DNA of 64,000 bases, taken from assembly GCF_014174395.1 (NCBI RefSeq), contig NZ_JABEQD010000005.1, positions 62,001-126,000 on the forward strand. The letters run 5' to 3'. Every line of letters starts with the position of its first letter. Positions within the stretch are counted from its first letter, which is position 1. The position numbers and the translations under genes are program-made. The stretch comes from Gluconacetobacter aggeris (GTDB lineage Bacteria > Pseudomonadota > Alphaproteobacteria > Acetobacterales > Acetobacteraceae). The notes below the pieces were generated by a model. The model did not search any database and was not told where the DNA came from. It saw nothing but the letters and a program-made list of their open reading frames with translations. Shown piece by piece: positions 8,658 to 16,761 of the stretch.

Positions 8658-8675
8658 TGTCGCGTTCCTGCGACA
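8658..8675. promoter_or_regulatory. candidate operator TGTCGC-N6-GCGACA upstream of the AcoR-like gene
   Basis: A perfect 6-bp inverted repeat with a 6-nt spacer, 50 nt before the AcoR-like start and 130 nt upstream of acoA. The 12-nt centre-to-centre geometry fits a Fis-type helix-turn-helix dimer, which is the DNA-binding domain of the adjacent protein. Assignment as its binding site is an inference. Confidence 0.5.
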
Positions 8676-8725
8676 GGGCGGGCGAGTTAAGTAGGGCACA
8701 GACCATAACCGTTCGAAAGAGACGG

Positions 8726-9673
8726 ATGATGTTGCAGATACCATCACCATGGGGGGTAGGCCCTGTTCCGGCCGGCAATGCTGCCCGGATGCTGCTGGCG
8801 GCATCCTGGCAGCGCTGCGAGGGCGATTATGCCCTGGACCCGGCGCAATCGGGGCTGTCGGACCTGCTGTCATGCTTCGAACTGCGCCAGTCCTGTGACG
8901 AGGCCGGGCCGCTGTTGCGGTTTGCCGATGTCGAGCTGGACCGGCTGCATGCAATCGTGCGCGACATGGAATATGCGGTTCTGCTGGCTGACCGGACCGG
9001 CACCGTGCTGACCCGCCGGACCATGCGGGAGAGCGAGCGCGGCTGCCGACGCTGGCATTTATGGCCGGGCGCGCGGTGGAACGAGCGCGAGGAAGGCACC
9101 AACGGCATCGGGACCTGCCTGGCGGAGCAGCGGCCCGTCACCGTGCATATGAACCAGCACTGGCGGGTGAACCTGCGCTATCTGACCTGCACCGCGGTGC
9201 CGGTCTATGACGCGCTGGGGCGTCTGGCCGGGGCGCTGGATGCCAGTTCGTACCATCCCGATCCGGATGCGCGCGATGTCGCGCTGATCCGCAACACGAT
9301 CACCGAGGCGGCACGGCGGATCGAGGCGCGCTGTTTCAGTGACCTTTATCGCGGACAGATGATTGTGACGATGGGGGCGGATGACGGCAGTTCGGCGCCG
9401 CTGCTGGCGCTGGACGCCGACCGCCGCGTGGTGGGCGCGACCCATGCGGCGCGCCGGGAAATGGGGCTGAAGGACGGCGATGAGCTGCAATTCTGCCTGA
9501 TGGATGAACGAGGCCCCGGCAGGGACGGTTTCCGCGCCGCCGAGAAGGCGGTGGTCGAGGCCGCCCTGGCCTCGGCGCGGGGCAATGTCAGCGCGGCGGC
9601 GCGGCAACTGGGGATCAGCCGTTCGACCCTGCACCGGAAGATCAGGGCCCTGTCGATCGAGGCCGAAGCCTAG
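8726..9673 (+). CDS. AcoR-like transcriptional regulator lacking the AAA+ domain (GAF plus Fis-type HTH)
   Basis: A 315-residue protein preceded by a purine-rich ribosome site. The N-terminal two thirds match the sensory half of AcoR-type activators: AASWQRCEGDYALDPAQSG, then a GAF-like domain with REEGTNGIGTCLAEQRPVTV and NLRYLTCTAVPVYDALGRL. The C-terminus is a Fis-type helix-turn-helix, ARGNVSAAARQLGISRSTLH. The central AAA+ ATPase of sigma-54 activators is absent: there is no GESGTGKE-type Walker A and no GAFTGA loop. The length (315 against about 600-650) agrees. It is divergent from acoABC and likely controls it, but cannot act as a standard sigma-54 enhancer-binding protein. Confidence 0.85.
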   Translation: MMLQIPSPWGVGPVPAGNAARMLLAASWQRCEGDYALDPAQSGLSDLLSCFELRQSCDEAGPLLRFADVELDRLHAIVRDMEYAVLLADRTGTVLTRRTMRESERGCRRWHLWPGARWNEREEGTNGIGTCLAEQRPVTVHMNQHWRVNLRYLTCTAVPVYDALGRLAGALDASSYHPDPDARDVALIRNTITEAARRIEARCFSDLYRGQMIVTMGADDGSSAPLLALDADRRVVGATHAARREMGLKDGDELQFCLMDERGPGRDGFRAAEKAVVEAALASARGNVSAAARQLGISRSTLHRKIRALSIEAEA

Positions 9674-10833
9674 GCGGGTTTTCCCCTGTCTTCGGCCAGC
9701 GGACCCAGGGCGGCGTCGACGCCGAACTCCCCCGGTAGTGCGCCGGGGGGGAACAGCACGTTGACGTGACCCATCTTGCGGCCGGGCCGGGCCTCGGTCT
9801 TGCCGTAATGATGCGGCAGCAGGCCGGGCGTTGCCAGGATGGCCGGCCAGAGCGCCATGTCGTCGGGACCGACCAAGTTTTTCATGACCGCGTCGGAATG
9901 CCGGACAGCCGGTGGCAGGGGCAGACCGGCCACGGCGCGGACATGCATGGCGAACTGGTCGACCGGACAGGCGTCCATGGTCCAGTGGCCGGAATTGTGC
10001 GGGCGCGGCGCGATCTCGTTGACCAGGACCTGTCCGTTGCGATCGACGAACATTTCCACGCCTAGCAGTCCGACGAGGTCCAGCGCCGTGGCGATACGCA
10101 GGGCGATCGCGCGTGCGTCGTCTCGGACCGTCTCCGGCACGCGGGCGGGGGCAAGGCTGAGATCGAGGATGCCGTTCCGGTGACGGTTTTCCGTCACATC
10201 GAAGGTCACCGCCGTGCCGTCCAGGCCGCGGGCGACCATCACGCTGACTTCGCATGCGAAGTCGACCATCCCCTCTGCGACCAGCGGGTGGGGGGCCAGA
10301 CTGTCGAAGGCGGCCGGCATATCCGCGTCGCGATGGATGCGGCTCTGGCCCTTGCCGTCATAGCCCAGACGGGTGGTCTTGAGGATGAAGGGCAAGCCGA
10401 GTTCGGTCCGGGCGGACGAGAGGTCGTCCAGCGAGCGGATCTCGCGCCAGGGCGCGACCGGGATACCGGCTTCGGTCAGGAAGCGCTTTTCGGCCACGCG
10501 ATCCTGGCTGATGCGCAGGATATGGCCGGACGGGCGCACCGGCCGGAGGGCCGCCAGCAGTTCCAGCCCGTCGGCGCTGACATTCTCGAACTCGAAGGTG
10601 ACGACATCGACCGCCATCGCGAAGCGGCGCAGGGCGTCCGGGTCGTCATAGGCGCCGATGGTAACGGCGTGGGCGACCTGGGCTGCCGGGCCGTCCGGTT
10701 CGTCGGTCAGGATGTGGGCCCGATAACCCAGGCGGGCGGCCGCGACGGCCGACATCCGGCCGAGCTGGCCACCGCCCACGATGCCTAGGACCGCGCCGGG
10801 GGGCAGGGCGGCAGGGGAGACAGGCATGCTCAT
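9670..10833 (-). CDS. purK: N5-carboxyaminoimidazole ribonucleotide synthase
   Basis: A 387-residue ATP-grasp enzyme starting at the ATG of an ATGA overlap with purE. The N-terminus [20 protein letters not shown] is typical of PurK. ATP-grasp residues follow ([15 protein letters not shown]), as does the C-terminal [19 protein letters not shown]. It carboxylates AIR to N5-CAIR in purine synthesis, and PurE then rearranges the product. Its stop codon interlocks with that of the AcoR-like gene: both TAGs share one CTAG at 9670-9673. Confidence 0.96.
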   Translation of the reverse strand: MSMPVSPAALPPGAVLGIVGGGQLGRMSAVAAARLGYRAHILTDEPDGPAAQVAHAVTIGAYDDPDALRRFAMAVDVVTFEFENVSADGLELLAALRPVRPSGHILRISQDRVAEKRFLTEAGIPVAPWREIRSLDDLSSARTELGLPFILKTTRLGYDGKGQSRIHRDADMPAAFDSLAPHPLVAEGMVDFACEVSVMVARGLDGTAVTFDVTENRHRNGILDLSLAPARVPETVRDDARAIALRIATALDLVGLLGVEMFVDRNGQVLVNEIAPRPHNSGHWTMDACPVDQFAMHVRAVAGLPLPPAVRHSDAVMKNLVGPDDMALWPAILATPGLLPHHYGKTEARPGRKMGHVNVLFPPGALPGEFGVDAALGPLAEDRGKPA

Positions 10834-11357
10834 CGGGACGGGCTGTCCGCGACCGCTTCCGTCTGGGCCTGACGCCAGGCTGACAGCCGGCCGGACAGGG
10901 CGGAATCGTTCAACGCCAGGATCGAGGCCGCCATCAGACCAGCGTTGGTCGCGCCTGCCTTGCCGATGGCCAGCGTGCCGACGGGCACGCCGCCGGGCAT
11001 CTGGACGATCGACAGCAGGCTGTCCATGCCTTTCAGGGCATGGGATTCCACCGGTACGCCCAGGACCGGCAGGATGGTCCAGGCGGCGCACATGCCGGGC
11101 AGGTGGGCGGCTCCGCCCGCGCCGGCGATGATGACCGAGAGCCCGCGTGCGGCGGCGGCGCGGGCATATTCGGCCAGGCGGTCGGGTGTGCGGTGGGCGG
11201 AGACGATCCGGACCTCATGCGCGATGTCCAGCGCCTCCAGCACCGATACGGCATGCCGCATGGTTTCCCAGTCGGACTGGCTGCCCATGATCAGCCCCAC
11301 CCGGGGAGGGGTCTGGGAGGCGGAATGGGGAGAAGGGGAGGGAGGCGTATCGGTCAC
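10830..11357 (-). CDS. purE: N5-carboxyaminoimidazole ribonucleotide mutase
   Basis: About 175 residues from a GTG start; an upstream in-frame GTG would run into the DUF465 gene. Class I PurE motifs are plain: [23 protein letters not shown] with the catalytic His, [12 protein letters not shown], and [18 protein letters not shown]. It converts N5-CAIR to CAIR. purE and purK overlap by 4 nt and form a two-gene operon. The ribosome site before the GTG is weak, so the exact start is the least certain point. Confidence 0.93.
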   Translation of the reverse strand: MTDTPPSPSPHSASQTPPRVGLIMGSQSDWETMRHAVSVLEALDIAHEVRIVSAHRTPDRLAEYARAAAARGLSVIIAGAGGAAHLPGMCAAWTILPVLGVPVESHALKGMDSLLSIVQMPGGVPVGTLAIGKAGATNAGLMAASILALNDSALSGRLSAWRQAQTEAVADSPSR

Positions 11358-11389
11358 GCTGGTCGGCTTTCGAGGGCTGCGGAGGGGAT

Positions 11390-11590
11390 TTAGGCGATAT
11401 TGTCGGGGATCAGGCGGCTTTCCAGCCACGAGATCTCGTCTTTCAGCAGCAGCTTGCGCTTCTTCAGCCGCTGGAGCTGGAGCTGATCCATCGGATGCAG
11501 CGCCAGCCGGCTGATGACGGTGTCAAGGTCGCGGTGTTCGCTGCGCAGTTCGTGCAGCTTGCGGAGCACGGTATCCCGGTCAGTCAGCAT
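11390..11590 (-). CDS. DUF465 (YdcH-like) small protein
   Basis: A 66-residue helical protein, [20 protein letters not shown] at the N-terminus and [20 protein letters not shown] at the C-terminus. This matches the DUF465/YdcH family of short coiled-coil proteins of unknown function that is frequent in alphaproteobacteria. The ATG at 11590 is chosen over a longer start because the homology begins there. It lies upstream of purE on the same strand and is divergent from a second DUF465-like gene. Confidence 0.8.
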   Translation of the reverse strand: MLTDRDTVLRKLHELRSEHRDLDTVISRLALHPMDQLQLQRLKKRKLLLKDEISWLESRLIPDNIA

Positions 11591-11765
11591 TGTACCCCGT
11601 CTGGCATGTGGTCGGCGGCCCATTCTATCGATTCCCGCAGCGATGGCGAGATCCCCGATAGCGCGCATGGCCGCCCCGACGAGTCCTGCAATTTTAGCAT
11701 GCGCTGCGTCGGCACCGCTGGCTTAGGCTGGCTGGTGTCGGAAACGCAAACTCGCTGGAGGCATC

Positions 11766-11933
11766 ATGTCCCACGAACCCAGGATTCGTAGCCTGCGCCT
11801 GCGCCATGCCCGTCTTGATGACAGGATCTTCGACGAAGACCATCGCCCATCGCCTGATCACAGCGTGCTTCGCCGGCTGAAGGTGGAGAAGCTGCGGATC
11901 AAGGAAGAGATCGAACGGCTGTCCCAGCCCTGA
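11766..11933 (+). CDS. short DUF465-like protein (55 residues)
   Basis: A 55-residue reading frame with a clear ribosome site (GGAGG, 5 nt before the ATG). Its sequence (MSHEPRIRSLRLRHARLDDR ... LKVEKLRIKEEIERLSQP) has the same layout as DUF465 proteins: a basic first helix, a short linker, and a second helix with the LKxxKLxxKEEI pattern. It is divergent from the 66-residue DUF465 gene 175 nt away. No function is known. Confidence 0.75.
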   Translation: MSHEPRIRSLRLRHARLDDRIFDEDHRPSPDHSVLRRLKVEKLRIKEEIERLSQP

Positions 11934-11979
11934 CGGGACGCGGGCTGGCCGGGGGCGGGCATGAGCCCGCCCGCGCGGA

Positions 11980-12558
11980 TCAGGTGGCGTCTTCGCCGAT
12001 TTCCAGCGGCACGGGGACGGCGTGGCCTTCGCGGGTCAGGCGGTCGTTCGCTGCCTGGACCATCGCGTTGAGGTCCGTCTGGCTGCACAGGCCGAGAATG
12101 ACCGGGTCGCGCGGCTTGATGTTGGCGCTGTTCCAGTGCTGGCGGTCGCGGACCTTGGCGATCGTGTCCTTGGTGGTGCCCAGCAGCTTGACGATCTGCG
12201 GTTCGGAAAGCTGCGGGAAATTGCGCAGGATGAAGGCGATTGCGTCCGGACGGTCGTTGCGCTTGGCGACGGGCGTGTAGCGCGCGCCCTTCGCGCGGCG
12301 GTGGATCGGGTTGGGCGTCGACAGGACCTTCAGCCGCAGGTCGGGATTGGCCTCGCAGCGGGTGATGTCTTCCTGGCGGACCTGATGGTTGGCGACCGGG
12401 TCGTAACCGACGATGCCCTGCGCGACCTCGCCATCGGCGATGGCCTGGACTTCCAGCGGATGCATGCCGCAGAATTCCGCGATCTGGGTGAAGGTCAGCG
12501 CCGTCTTTTCGATGAGCCACACGGCGGTGGCCTTCGGCATCAGGGGCAGTGCGTTCAT
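11980..12558 (-). CDS. trcR: TrcR-type cell cycle transcriptional regulator (DUF1013)
   Basis: A 192-residue protein recognised as DUF1013. It starts MPKATAVWLIEKTALTFTQI and continues AEFCGMHPLEVQAIADGEVA, which looks like an N-terminal helix-turn-helix. Further on is YDPVANHQVRQEDITRCEA, then FPQLSEPQIVKLLGTTKDTI, a second helix-turn-helix-like unit. The family is nearly universal in alphaproteobacteria and is annotated as the cell cycle regulator TrcR. The ATG has AGGAC 10 nt upstream. It is monocistronic here. Confidence 0.85.
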   Translation of the reverse strand: MNALPLMPKATAVWLIEKTALTFTQIAEFCGMHPLEVQAIADGEVAQGIVGYDPVANHQVRQEDITRCEANPDLRLKVLSTPNPIHRRAKGARYTPVAKRNDRPDAIAFILRNFPQLSEPQIVKLLGTTKDTIAKVRDRQHWNSANIKPRDPVILGLCSQTDLNAMVQAANDRLTREGHAVPVPLEIGEDAT

Positions 12559-12733
12559 GATAACGGGTCCTAACTGCGCAATGGGTGGCGCCGCGCAGGC
12601 ACCCGATCCATGTCAGCGTCCCGGAACCCGGTCCACCCCTGCGTGCCTGCAGACGCGCAATGACTTGATTACCGATATGGGGCCGTTCGGGGGGAGGGGT
12701 CAAGGGCAGGCGGGGCCTTGGGGCCACGAAAAA

Positions 12734-12757
12734 GGGGCCGGACTTGCGTCCGGCCCC
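12734..12757 (-). terminator. intrinsic terminator of hsp20
   Basis: A perfect 10-bp stem (GGGGCCGGAC, 12734-12743, with 12748-12757) and a 4-nt loop are followed on the minus strand by a run of five T. It lies 28 nt downstream of the hsp20 stop codon. Confidence 0.85.
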
Positions 12758-12784
12758 CTGTTTCCGAACGACCCGCGCCGGTCG

Positions 12785-13276
12785 TCAGGCCGCGTGTTCG
12801 GCCGTGGTCGCGGTAGTGCCGTCATTTGCCACTTCCGGCGCGGCCGGGATCGTGGACGCGCCGGTGCCGATCGGAATGCGGCGCGGCTTCAGGGCCTCCG
12901 GCACGAAATGCCTGACGGCGACGCGCAGGAGGCCGTTGGTCAGGTCCGCATTGTCGACCACGATATGGTCGGCGAGAACGAAGCGGCGTTCGAATGCCCG
13001 CGTGGCGATGCCGCGATGCAGGACCTCACCGGCCGGTGGGACATTGGCCAGACGGCCGGCCACGACCAGCGTGTTGTCCTGGACCGTCAGTTCGATATCC
13101 TCGGGCCCGAAGCCGGCGACCGCCATGGTCAGGACGTAGCTGTCCTCGCCAAGTTTTTCGATATTGTAGGGGGGATAGGAGGGGCCCGCCGGGTTCTGGG
13201 CGGCATTGTCCACGAGGCGCGCCAGACGGTCGAAGCCGATGGCGGTGCGGAACAGCGGTGCGAAATCATAGGTCAT
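12785..13276 (-). CDS. Hsp20 family small heat-shock protein (IbpA-like)
   Basis: A 163-residue alpha-crystallin domain protein. MTYDFAPLFRTAIGFDRLAR at the N-terminus matches the IbpA class. The core runs from PPYNIEKLGEDSYVLTMAVA to NGLLRVAVRHFVPEALKPRR, with the conserved A-x-x-x-G-L and PEA-KPR-I pattern. It is an ATP-independent holdase that binds unfolding proteins. The ATG at 13276 has a perfect AGGAGG 5 nt upstream, and that site is buried in a hairpin typical of ROSE thermometers. A strong terminator follows the gene. Confidence 0.92.
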   Translation of the reverse strand: MTYDFAPLFRTAIGFDRLARLVDNAAQNPAGPSYPPYNIEKLGEDSYVLTMAVAGFGPEDIELTVQDNTLVVAGRLANVPPAGEVLHRGIATRAFERRFVLADHIVVDNADLTNGLLRVAVRHFVPEALKPRRIPIGTGASTIPAAPEVANDGTTATTAEHAA

Positions 13277-13381
13277 GTCAACCTCCTCGACAGCAAGGTT
13301 CAATTCAGCAGGCGGAATGGTGACCCCTCATGGAGCGGATCGATACCTGGCTGGCGGAAACCCGGATGGCGTTTCCGTATC
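13277..13381 (-). promoter_or_regulatory. ROSE-like RNA thermometer in the hsp20 leader
   Basis: On the minus strand, AACCTTGCT and AGGAGGTT pair around a GTCG loop (13280-13300). The stem places the ribosome site AGGAGG opposite TTGCT with one bulged G, which is the defining feature of ROSE elements. Farther upstream, CGGAAAC/GTTTCCG (13355-13377) nested in GATAC/GTATC (13342-13381) forms a second hairpin. ROSE leaders of alphaproteobacterial hsp20 genes have this layout, so heat would melt the stem and free the ribosome site. Confidence 0.7.
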
Positions 13382-13393
13382 CCTGATGTGAGA

Positions 13394-13424
13394 AACCCCG
13401 CCCCCCGGTTCAAGGGGCAGGGTT
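13394..13424 (-). terminator. probable terminator of rpmE
   Basis: An imperfect 11-bp inverted repeat (AACCCCGCCCC with GGGGCAGGGTT, one mismatch) is followed by a short T run on the minus strand, about 50 nt past the rpmE stop. Confidence 0.55.
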
Positions 13425-13473
13425 CTGCGAACATGACAATGTGGCGGGCGGGGGGTGTTGCCCCCGCAGCCTT

Positions 13474-13704
13474 TTACGCCTTGGCGCGGCGGCCCAGACC
13501 ACCGAACTTCTTGTTGAACTTCGCCACCTGGCCCCCGGTGTCGAGCATGCGCTGCACGCCCGTCCATGCCGGATGCGACTTGGGGTCGATGTCCAGGCGC
13601 AGCGTCGCGCCGGCCTGCCCGTAGCAGGAACGGGTCTTGTATTCGGTGCCATCGGTCATGATGACAGTGATTTCGTGGTAGTCGGGGTGAATGCCGGATT
13701 TCAT
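13474..13704 (-). CDS. rpmE: 50S ribosomal protein L31
   Basis: A 76-residue protein, [20 protein letters not shown] at the start and [16 protein letters not shown] near the end, as in L31. The ATG at 13704 has GAAGG upstream; a TTG two codons earlier is less likely. It has one Cys (RSCYG) and lacks the paired CxxC motifs of zinc-binding L31, so it is the zinc-independent form. It is a structural protein of the large subunit at the intersubunit bridge. Confidence 0.95.
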   Translation of the reverse strand: MKSGIHPDYHEITVIMTDGTEYKTRSCYGQAGATLRLDIDPKSHPAWTGVQRMLDTGGQVAKFNKKFGGLGRRAKA

Positions 13705-13923
13705 CGTCAAACCTTCATGCTGGGCCCGCCGATGCCGACCGGGGGCGTTTGCATGGCCGTATAGATGAGGCTCGATGCGGGATCAACGCCTATCTGCCGG
13801 GCGGGTGAGGCCGTCGATCGGCGGCGGCACGGCCGCAACGGGCGTGGGCACTGCGTTTTCCTGTTCACGCGGTATCAACCGGGTTGCTATCAACTGTCTG
13901 TCGGCAATGCGCAAGGAGGCTTC

Positions 13924-14388
13924 ATGTCCGTCAAGGCCCCGTCCATCCACACTCCGGGATGGATTTTGGAATTCCGCACCTTTCTCATGCGTGGGAACGT
14001 CGTCGATCTGGCGGTCGGTGTCATCATCGGCGCGGCCTTCACCGCGATCGTCAACAGTCTGGTCAAGGATATCTTTACCCCGTTCATCGGGCTGCTGATC
14101 GGTGGCTTCGATTTCACCAACGTCTTCTTTACCCTGCGCGGACCGCATCTGCCGACCCTGGCAGACGCGCAGAAGGCCGGGGCGGTGACGATCAATGTCG
14201 GGCTGTTCCTGAATGCGCTGATCCAGTTCGTCATCATCGGCTTTGTGATCTTCTGGGTGGTCAAGGCCGTGAACAAGCTGACCGCGAAGCCCGAGGCGGC
14301 GCCGGCCGCCCCGCCGCCGCCGCCGCGCAGCGAAGTGCTGCTGGAAGACATCCGCGACCTGCTGGCTGCGAAGAAGACCGCGCCCTGA
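13924..14388 (+). CDS. mscL: large-conductance mechanosensitive channel
   Basis: A 154-residue MscL. The ATG follows AAGGAGG by 6 nt. The first helix is FRTFLMRGNVVDLAVGVIIG with the conserved N-V-V-D-L-A-V-G-V-I-I-G-A gate sequence. The periplasmic loop follows, then the second helix (LFLNALIQFVIIGFVIFWVV) and the C-terminal bundle helix (SEVLLEDIRDLLAAK). A stretch of six prolines precedes the bundle. It acts as an osmotic safety valve in the inner membrane. Convergent with the following SDR gene, with a strong hairpin between them. Confidence 0.96.
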   Translation: MSVKAPSIHTPGWILEFRTFLMRGNVVDLAVGVIIGAAFTAIVNSLVKDIFTPFIGLLIGGFDFTNVFFTLRGPHLPTLADAQKAGAVTINVGLFLNALIQFVIIGFVIFWVVKAVNKLTAKPEAAPAAPPPPPRSEVLLEDIRDLLAAKKTAP

Positions 14389-14394
14389 GCGCAC

Positions 14395-14421
14395 GCCGCC
14401 ATCCGCCTGGCGGATGGCGGC
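14395..14421. terminator. hairpin between convergent mscL and SDR genes
   Basis: A perfect 12-bp stem GCCGCCATCCGC/GCGGATGGCGGC with a 3-nt loop, starting 7 nt past mscL. It lacks a long T run, so it may act bidirectionally or with Rho. Confidence 0.6.
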
Positions 14422-14428
14422 CCTTGGA

Positions 14429-15160
14429 TCAGGCGGTCAGGCCGCCGTCGACGGCCAGGCTGGCGCCGGTGATGTAGCCGGAGCGGGGACTGGCCAGGAA
14501 TGACACCATCTCCGCGATATCGGAGACCTTGCCGTAGCTGTCGGTGGCGGTGACGCTGCGGATGGCGGCCGCCCCGGCGCCGTCCGCCGGGTTCAGGTCG
14601 GTGTCGATCGGGCCGGGTTCCACCACGTTGGCGGTGATGCCCTGCCTGCCCAGGTCGCGCGCCACGCCGCGCGCGAAGCCCCCCAGTGCTGCCTTGGTGG
14701 CGGAATAGAGCGAGATGCCGGGGAAAGGGGCGCGCTGGCCGAAAGCCGAGCCGATATAGATCAGCCGGCCGCCAGCGCCCATGTGCTTCACGGCTTCCAT
14801 GGTTTCGACCATCACCGCGCGCACGTTCAGGTGCAGCGTGCGGTCGATCTGTTCCACGCTCATCTCGCCGATCGGGCCGTAGGGGTACATGCCGGCATTG
14901 CACACCAGGACGTCCAGCCGGCCGAGCGCCGCCACGGTCCGGGTGATGGCGGTGACGTTGCCTTCGGTAGTGGCGCCGTCGGCCTGGATGGCCACGGCGC
15001 GGCGGCCGAGGGCCTGGACCCTGGTCACGACCTGGGTGGCAGCAGTGGCGTTGCTGGCATAGGTCACGGCGATGTCGAAACCGTCTTCAGCCAGTTTCGC
15101 GGCGATGGCGGCGCCGATTCCACGGCTTCCGCCGGTCACGAGGGCGACACGCTGGGTCAT
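14429..15160 (-). CDS. SDR family NAD(P)-dependent oxidoreductase
   Basis: A classical short-chain dehydrogenase of about 243 residues. Cofactor motif TGGSRGIGAAIA, NAG motif (VCNAGMYPYGP), catalytic Ser in IGSAFGQ and YSATK as the Tyr-x-x-x-Lys pair. The C-terminus ITGASLAVDGGLTA is typical of the FabG-like branch. I prefer the ATG at 15160, since AAGGA lies 8 nt before it; an in-frame ATG at 15169 directly abuts that site. The substrate cannot be deduced. Confidence 0.88.
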   Translation of the reverse strand: MTQRVALVTGGSRGIGAAIAAKLAEDGFDIAVTYASNATAATQVVTRVQALGRRAVAIQADGATTEGNVTAITRTVAALGRLDVLVCNAGMYPYGPIGEMSVEQIDRTLHLNVRAVMVETMEAVKHMGAGGRLIYIGSAFGQRAPFPGISLYSATKAALGGFARGVARDLGRQGITANVVEPGPIDTDLNPADGAGAAAIRSVTATDSYGKVSDIAEMVSFLASPRSGYITGASLAVDGGLTA

Positions 15161-15428
15161 GGATTTCATCCTTGGCTTCTGGTGGAGGCGGAGGTGCCGA
15201 CTGGCCTGGGGCCGCGGGACATGTCCGTTGCCGAGCCGGCAAGGCGCCTTCCTCCTCTATGCAGCGGGTTCCGCCGGGCCACAAGGAATTGGGCGGCAGG
15301 GATGGTGGGGACGCGGTATGCGCGGCCGCGAATAGGCAGGGATGCCGTCCATCGGCGCCGGTCGGCATGAGAGGTTTTGATCGGGGTCGATTCTGCTCTA
15401 GGCTTCGGCCATGACGGAGAGCTGGAAC

Positions 15429-15878
15429 ATGATCGGACGGCGGAAGCCCGTGGCCTTGCTGGTGGCAGGCTTTATCGGGCTGGCGGGATGCCATGCCGAA
15501 ATGCCGGCGGAGACGATCCGGCCGGTCAGTCAATTGCCATTGCCGTTGCAGGCGTATCTGAGCGTCGACGCTTATTTCATCGCCCAGGGGATGGTTCGGG
15601 GGCGGTTGTCGGATGGGCGGCTGATGCATGACCAGGCGCGGGACCTGGTGGCCAGCACGCTTTATGCCCGCCAGTTGACCGCGCAGAACATGCTGCACCC
15701 GACGGCAGATGGACAGCGGCGGGTGCAACTGGCCATCGAGATGATGCTGGCCTGCGTCCAGCAGGCAAACAGCGGGTCGACCGCTGCCTGCCTGGGGCCG
15801 TCGCCGGTCAGCGGGGAGGCCGGGCGTCCCGTCGCAGGCGCTTCTCGCCCAGCAACAGCAGAATCGGCGCCGCGATAA
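15429..15878 (+). CDS. putative lipoprotein of unknown function
   Basis: About 149 residues from the ATG at 15429, which has GGAG 9 nt upstream (an ATG at 15411 is also in frame). The N-terminus RRKPVALLVAGFIGLAGCHA is a lipoprotein signal with lipobox LAGC. The mature part is helical with paired Gln and Met residues (DAYFIAQGMVRGRL, LAIEMMLACVQQANSG) and two more Cys. Its last 71 nt overlap the end of secF on the opposite strand, which is unusual. I do not recognise the family. Confidence 0.6.
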   Translation: MIGRRKPVALLVAGFIGLAGCHAEMPAETIRPVSQLPLPLQAYLSVDAYFIAQGMVRGRLSDGRLMHDQARDLVASTLYARQLTAQNMLHPTADGQRRVQLAIEMMLACVQQANSGSTAACLGPSPVSGEAGRPVAGASRPATAESAPR

Positions 15879-16749
15879 AGATCGAGGACGAGGTTCCGAC
15901 CACGATCCCGAACAGCATCACCCATGCGAAGCTGGAGAGGCTGGCGCCGAACAGGGCCAGCGGCAGGGCGGCCAGGAACACGGTCATGGATGTGCCCAGC
16001 GTGCGGCTGAGGGTTTCGTTGATCGACAGGTCGATCAGTTCGGCCAGGGGCATGGTGCGGTATTTGCGCAGATTCTCGCGCACGCGGTCGTAGACCACCA
16101 CCTTGTCGTTGGTGGAGTAGCCCAGGATCGTGAGGATGGCCGCGACCATCACCAGGTCGAACTCGAAATGCGTCACGACCAGGAAGCCGACGGCCTTGGT
16201 CAGGTCGAGGATGAGGGTGATCACGGCGCTGACCGCGAACTCCCATTCGAAGCGGAACCAGATATAGCCCAGGATCATCAGCAGGCTGATGCCGAGCGCC
16301 AGCATGCCGTCGCGGAACAGCTCGGCCGAGACCGAGGCGCCGACCGCATCGGCGCGCAGCACCTGCGCGCCCGGCAGGGTGGCGACCGCGTGGCGGACCG
16401 AATCGACCAGCGCCTGGGTGCGGGCCTCGTGATCGGCGCTGGCAGCGGGGGGCGCATCCAGGCGGATCAGCACGTCATCGGGGGCGCCGAAGGACTGGAC
16501 GCCGGCGGCATCGACATGCTGGCCCGCCAGGGCCGCGCGGACCTGGCCGAAATCGGCTGGCCCCTGGGTGCGGACCTCGACAACGATGCCGCCGCGGAAA
16601 TCCAGCCCCAGCGTCAGGCCGGGGTGAAGGAACAGGATGATGGACGCGATCGACAGCACGGCGGACGTGGCCAGGCCGATGAACCGGCCGCGCATGAAGT
16701 TGATCCGGGTGCCGTTGGGCACGAAGCGCAGGAGGGGGCGAGAGAACAT
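15808..16749 (-). CDS. secF: protein translocase subunit SecF
   Basis: A 313-residue inner-membrane protein. The first helix is followed by the conserved LGLDFRGGIVVEVRTQG. The periplasmic P1-like domain comes next, then five helices including DLTKAVGFLVVTHFEFDLVM and LGYSTNDKVVVYDRVRENLR, the SecF signature. SecDF uses the proton gradient to pull preproteins through SecYEG from the periplasmic side. It lies 12 nt after secD on the same transcript. Its 3' end overlaps a convergent lipoprotein gene by 71 nt. Confidence 0.96.
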   Translation of the reverse strand: MFSRPLLRFVPNGTRINFMRGRFIGLATSAVLSIASIILFLHPGLTLGLDFRGGIVVEVRTQGPADFGQVRAALAGQHVDAAGVQSFGAPDDVLIRLDAPPAASADHEARTQALVDSVRHAVATLPGAQVLRADAVGASVSAELFRDGMLALGISLLMILGYIWFRFEWEFAVSAVITLILDLTKAVGFLVVTHFEFDLVMVAAILTILGYSTNDKVVVYDRVRENLRKYRTMPLAELIDLSINETLSRTLGTSMTVFLAALPLALFGASLSSFAWVMLFGIVVGTSSSIFIAAPILLLLGEKRLRRDARPPR

Positions 16750-16761
16750 GGGCAGGGCGCC

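Noticed and set aside
15170-15428. Possible tRNA or small gene in the spacer before the lipoprotein gene
   Set aside because: No cloverleaf, no T-loop GTTCGAAT-like sequence and no frame with a start site.
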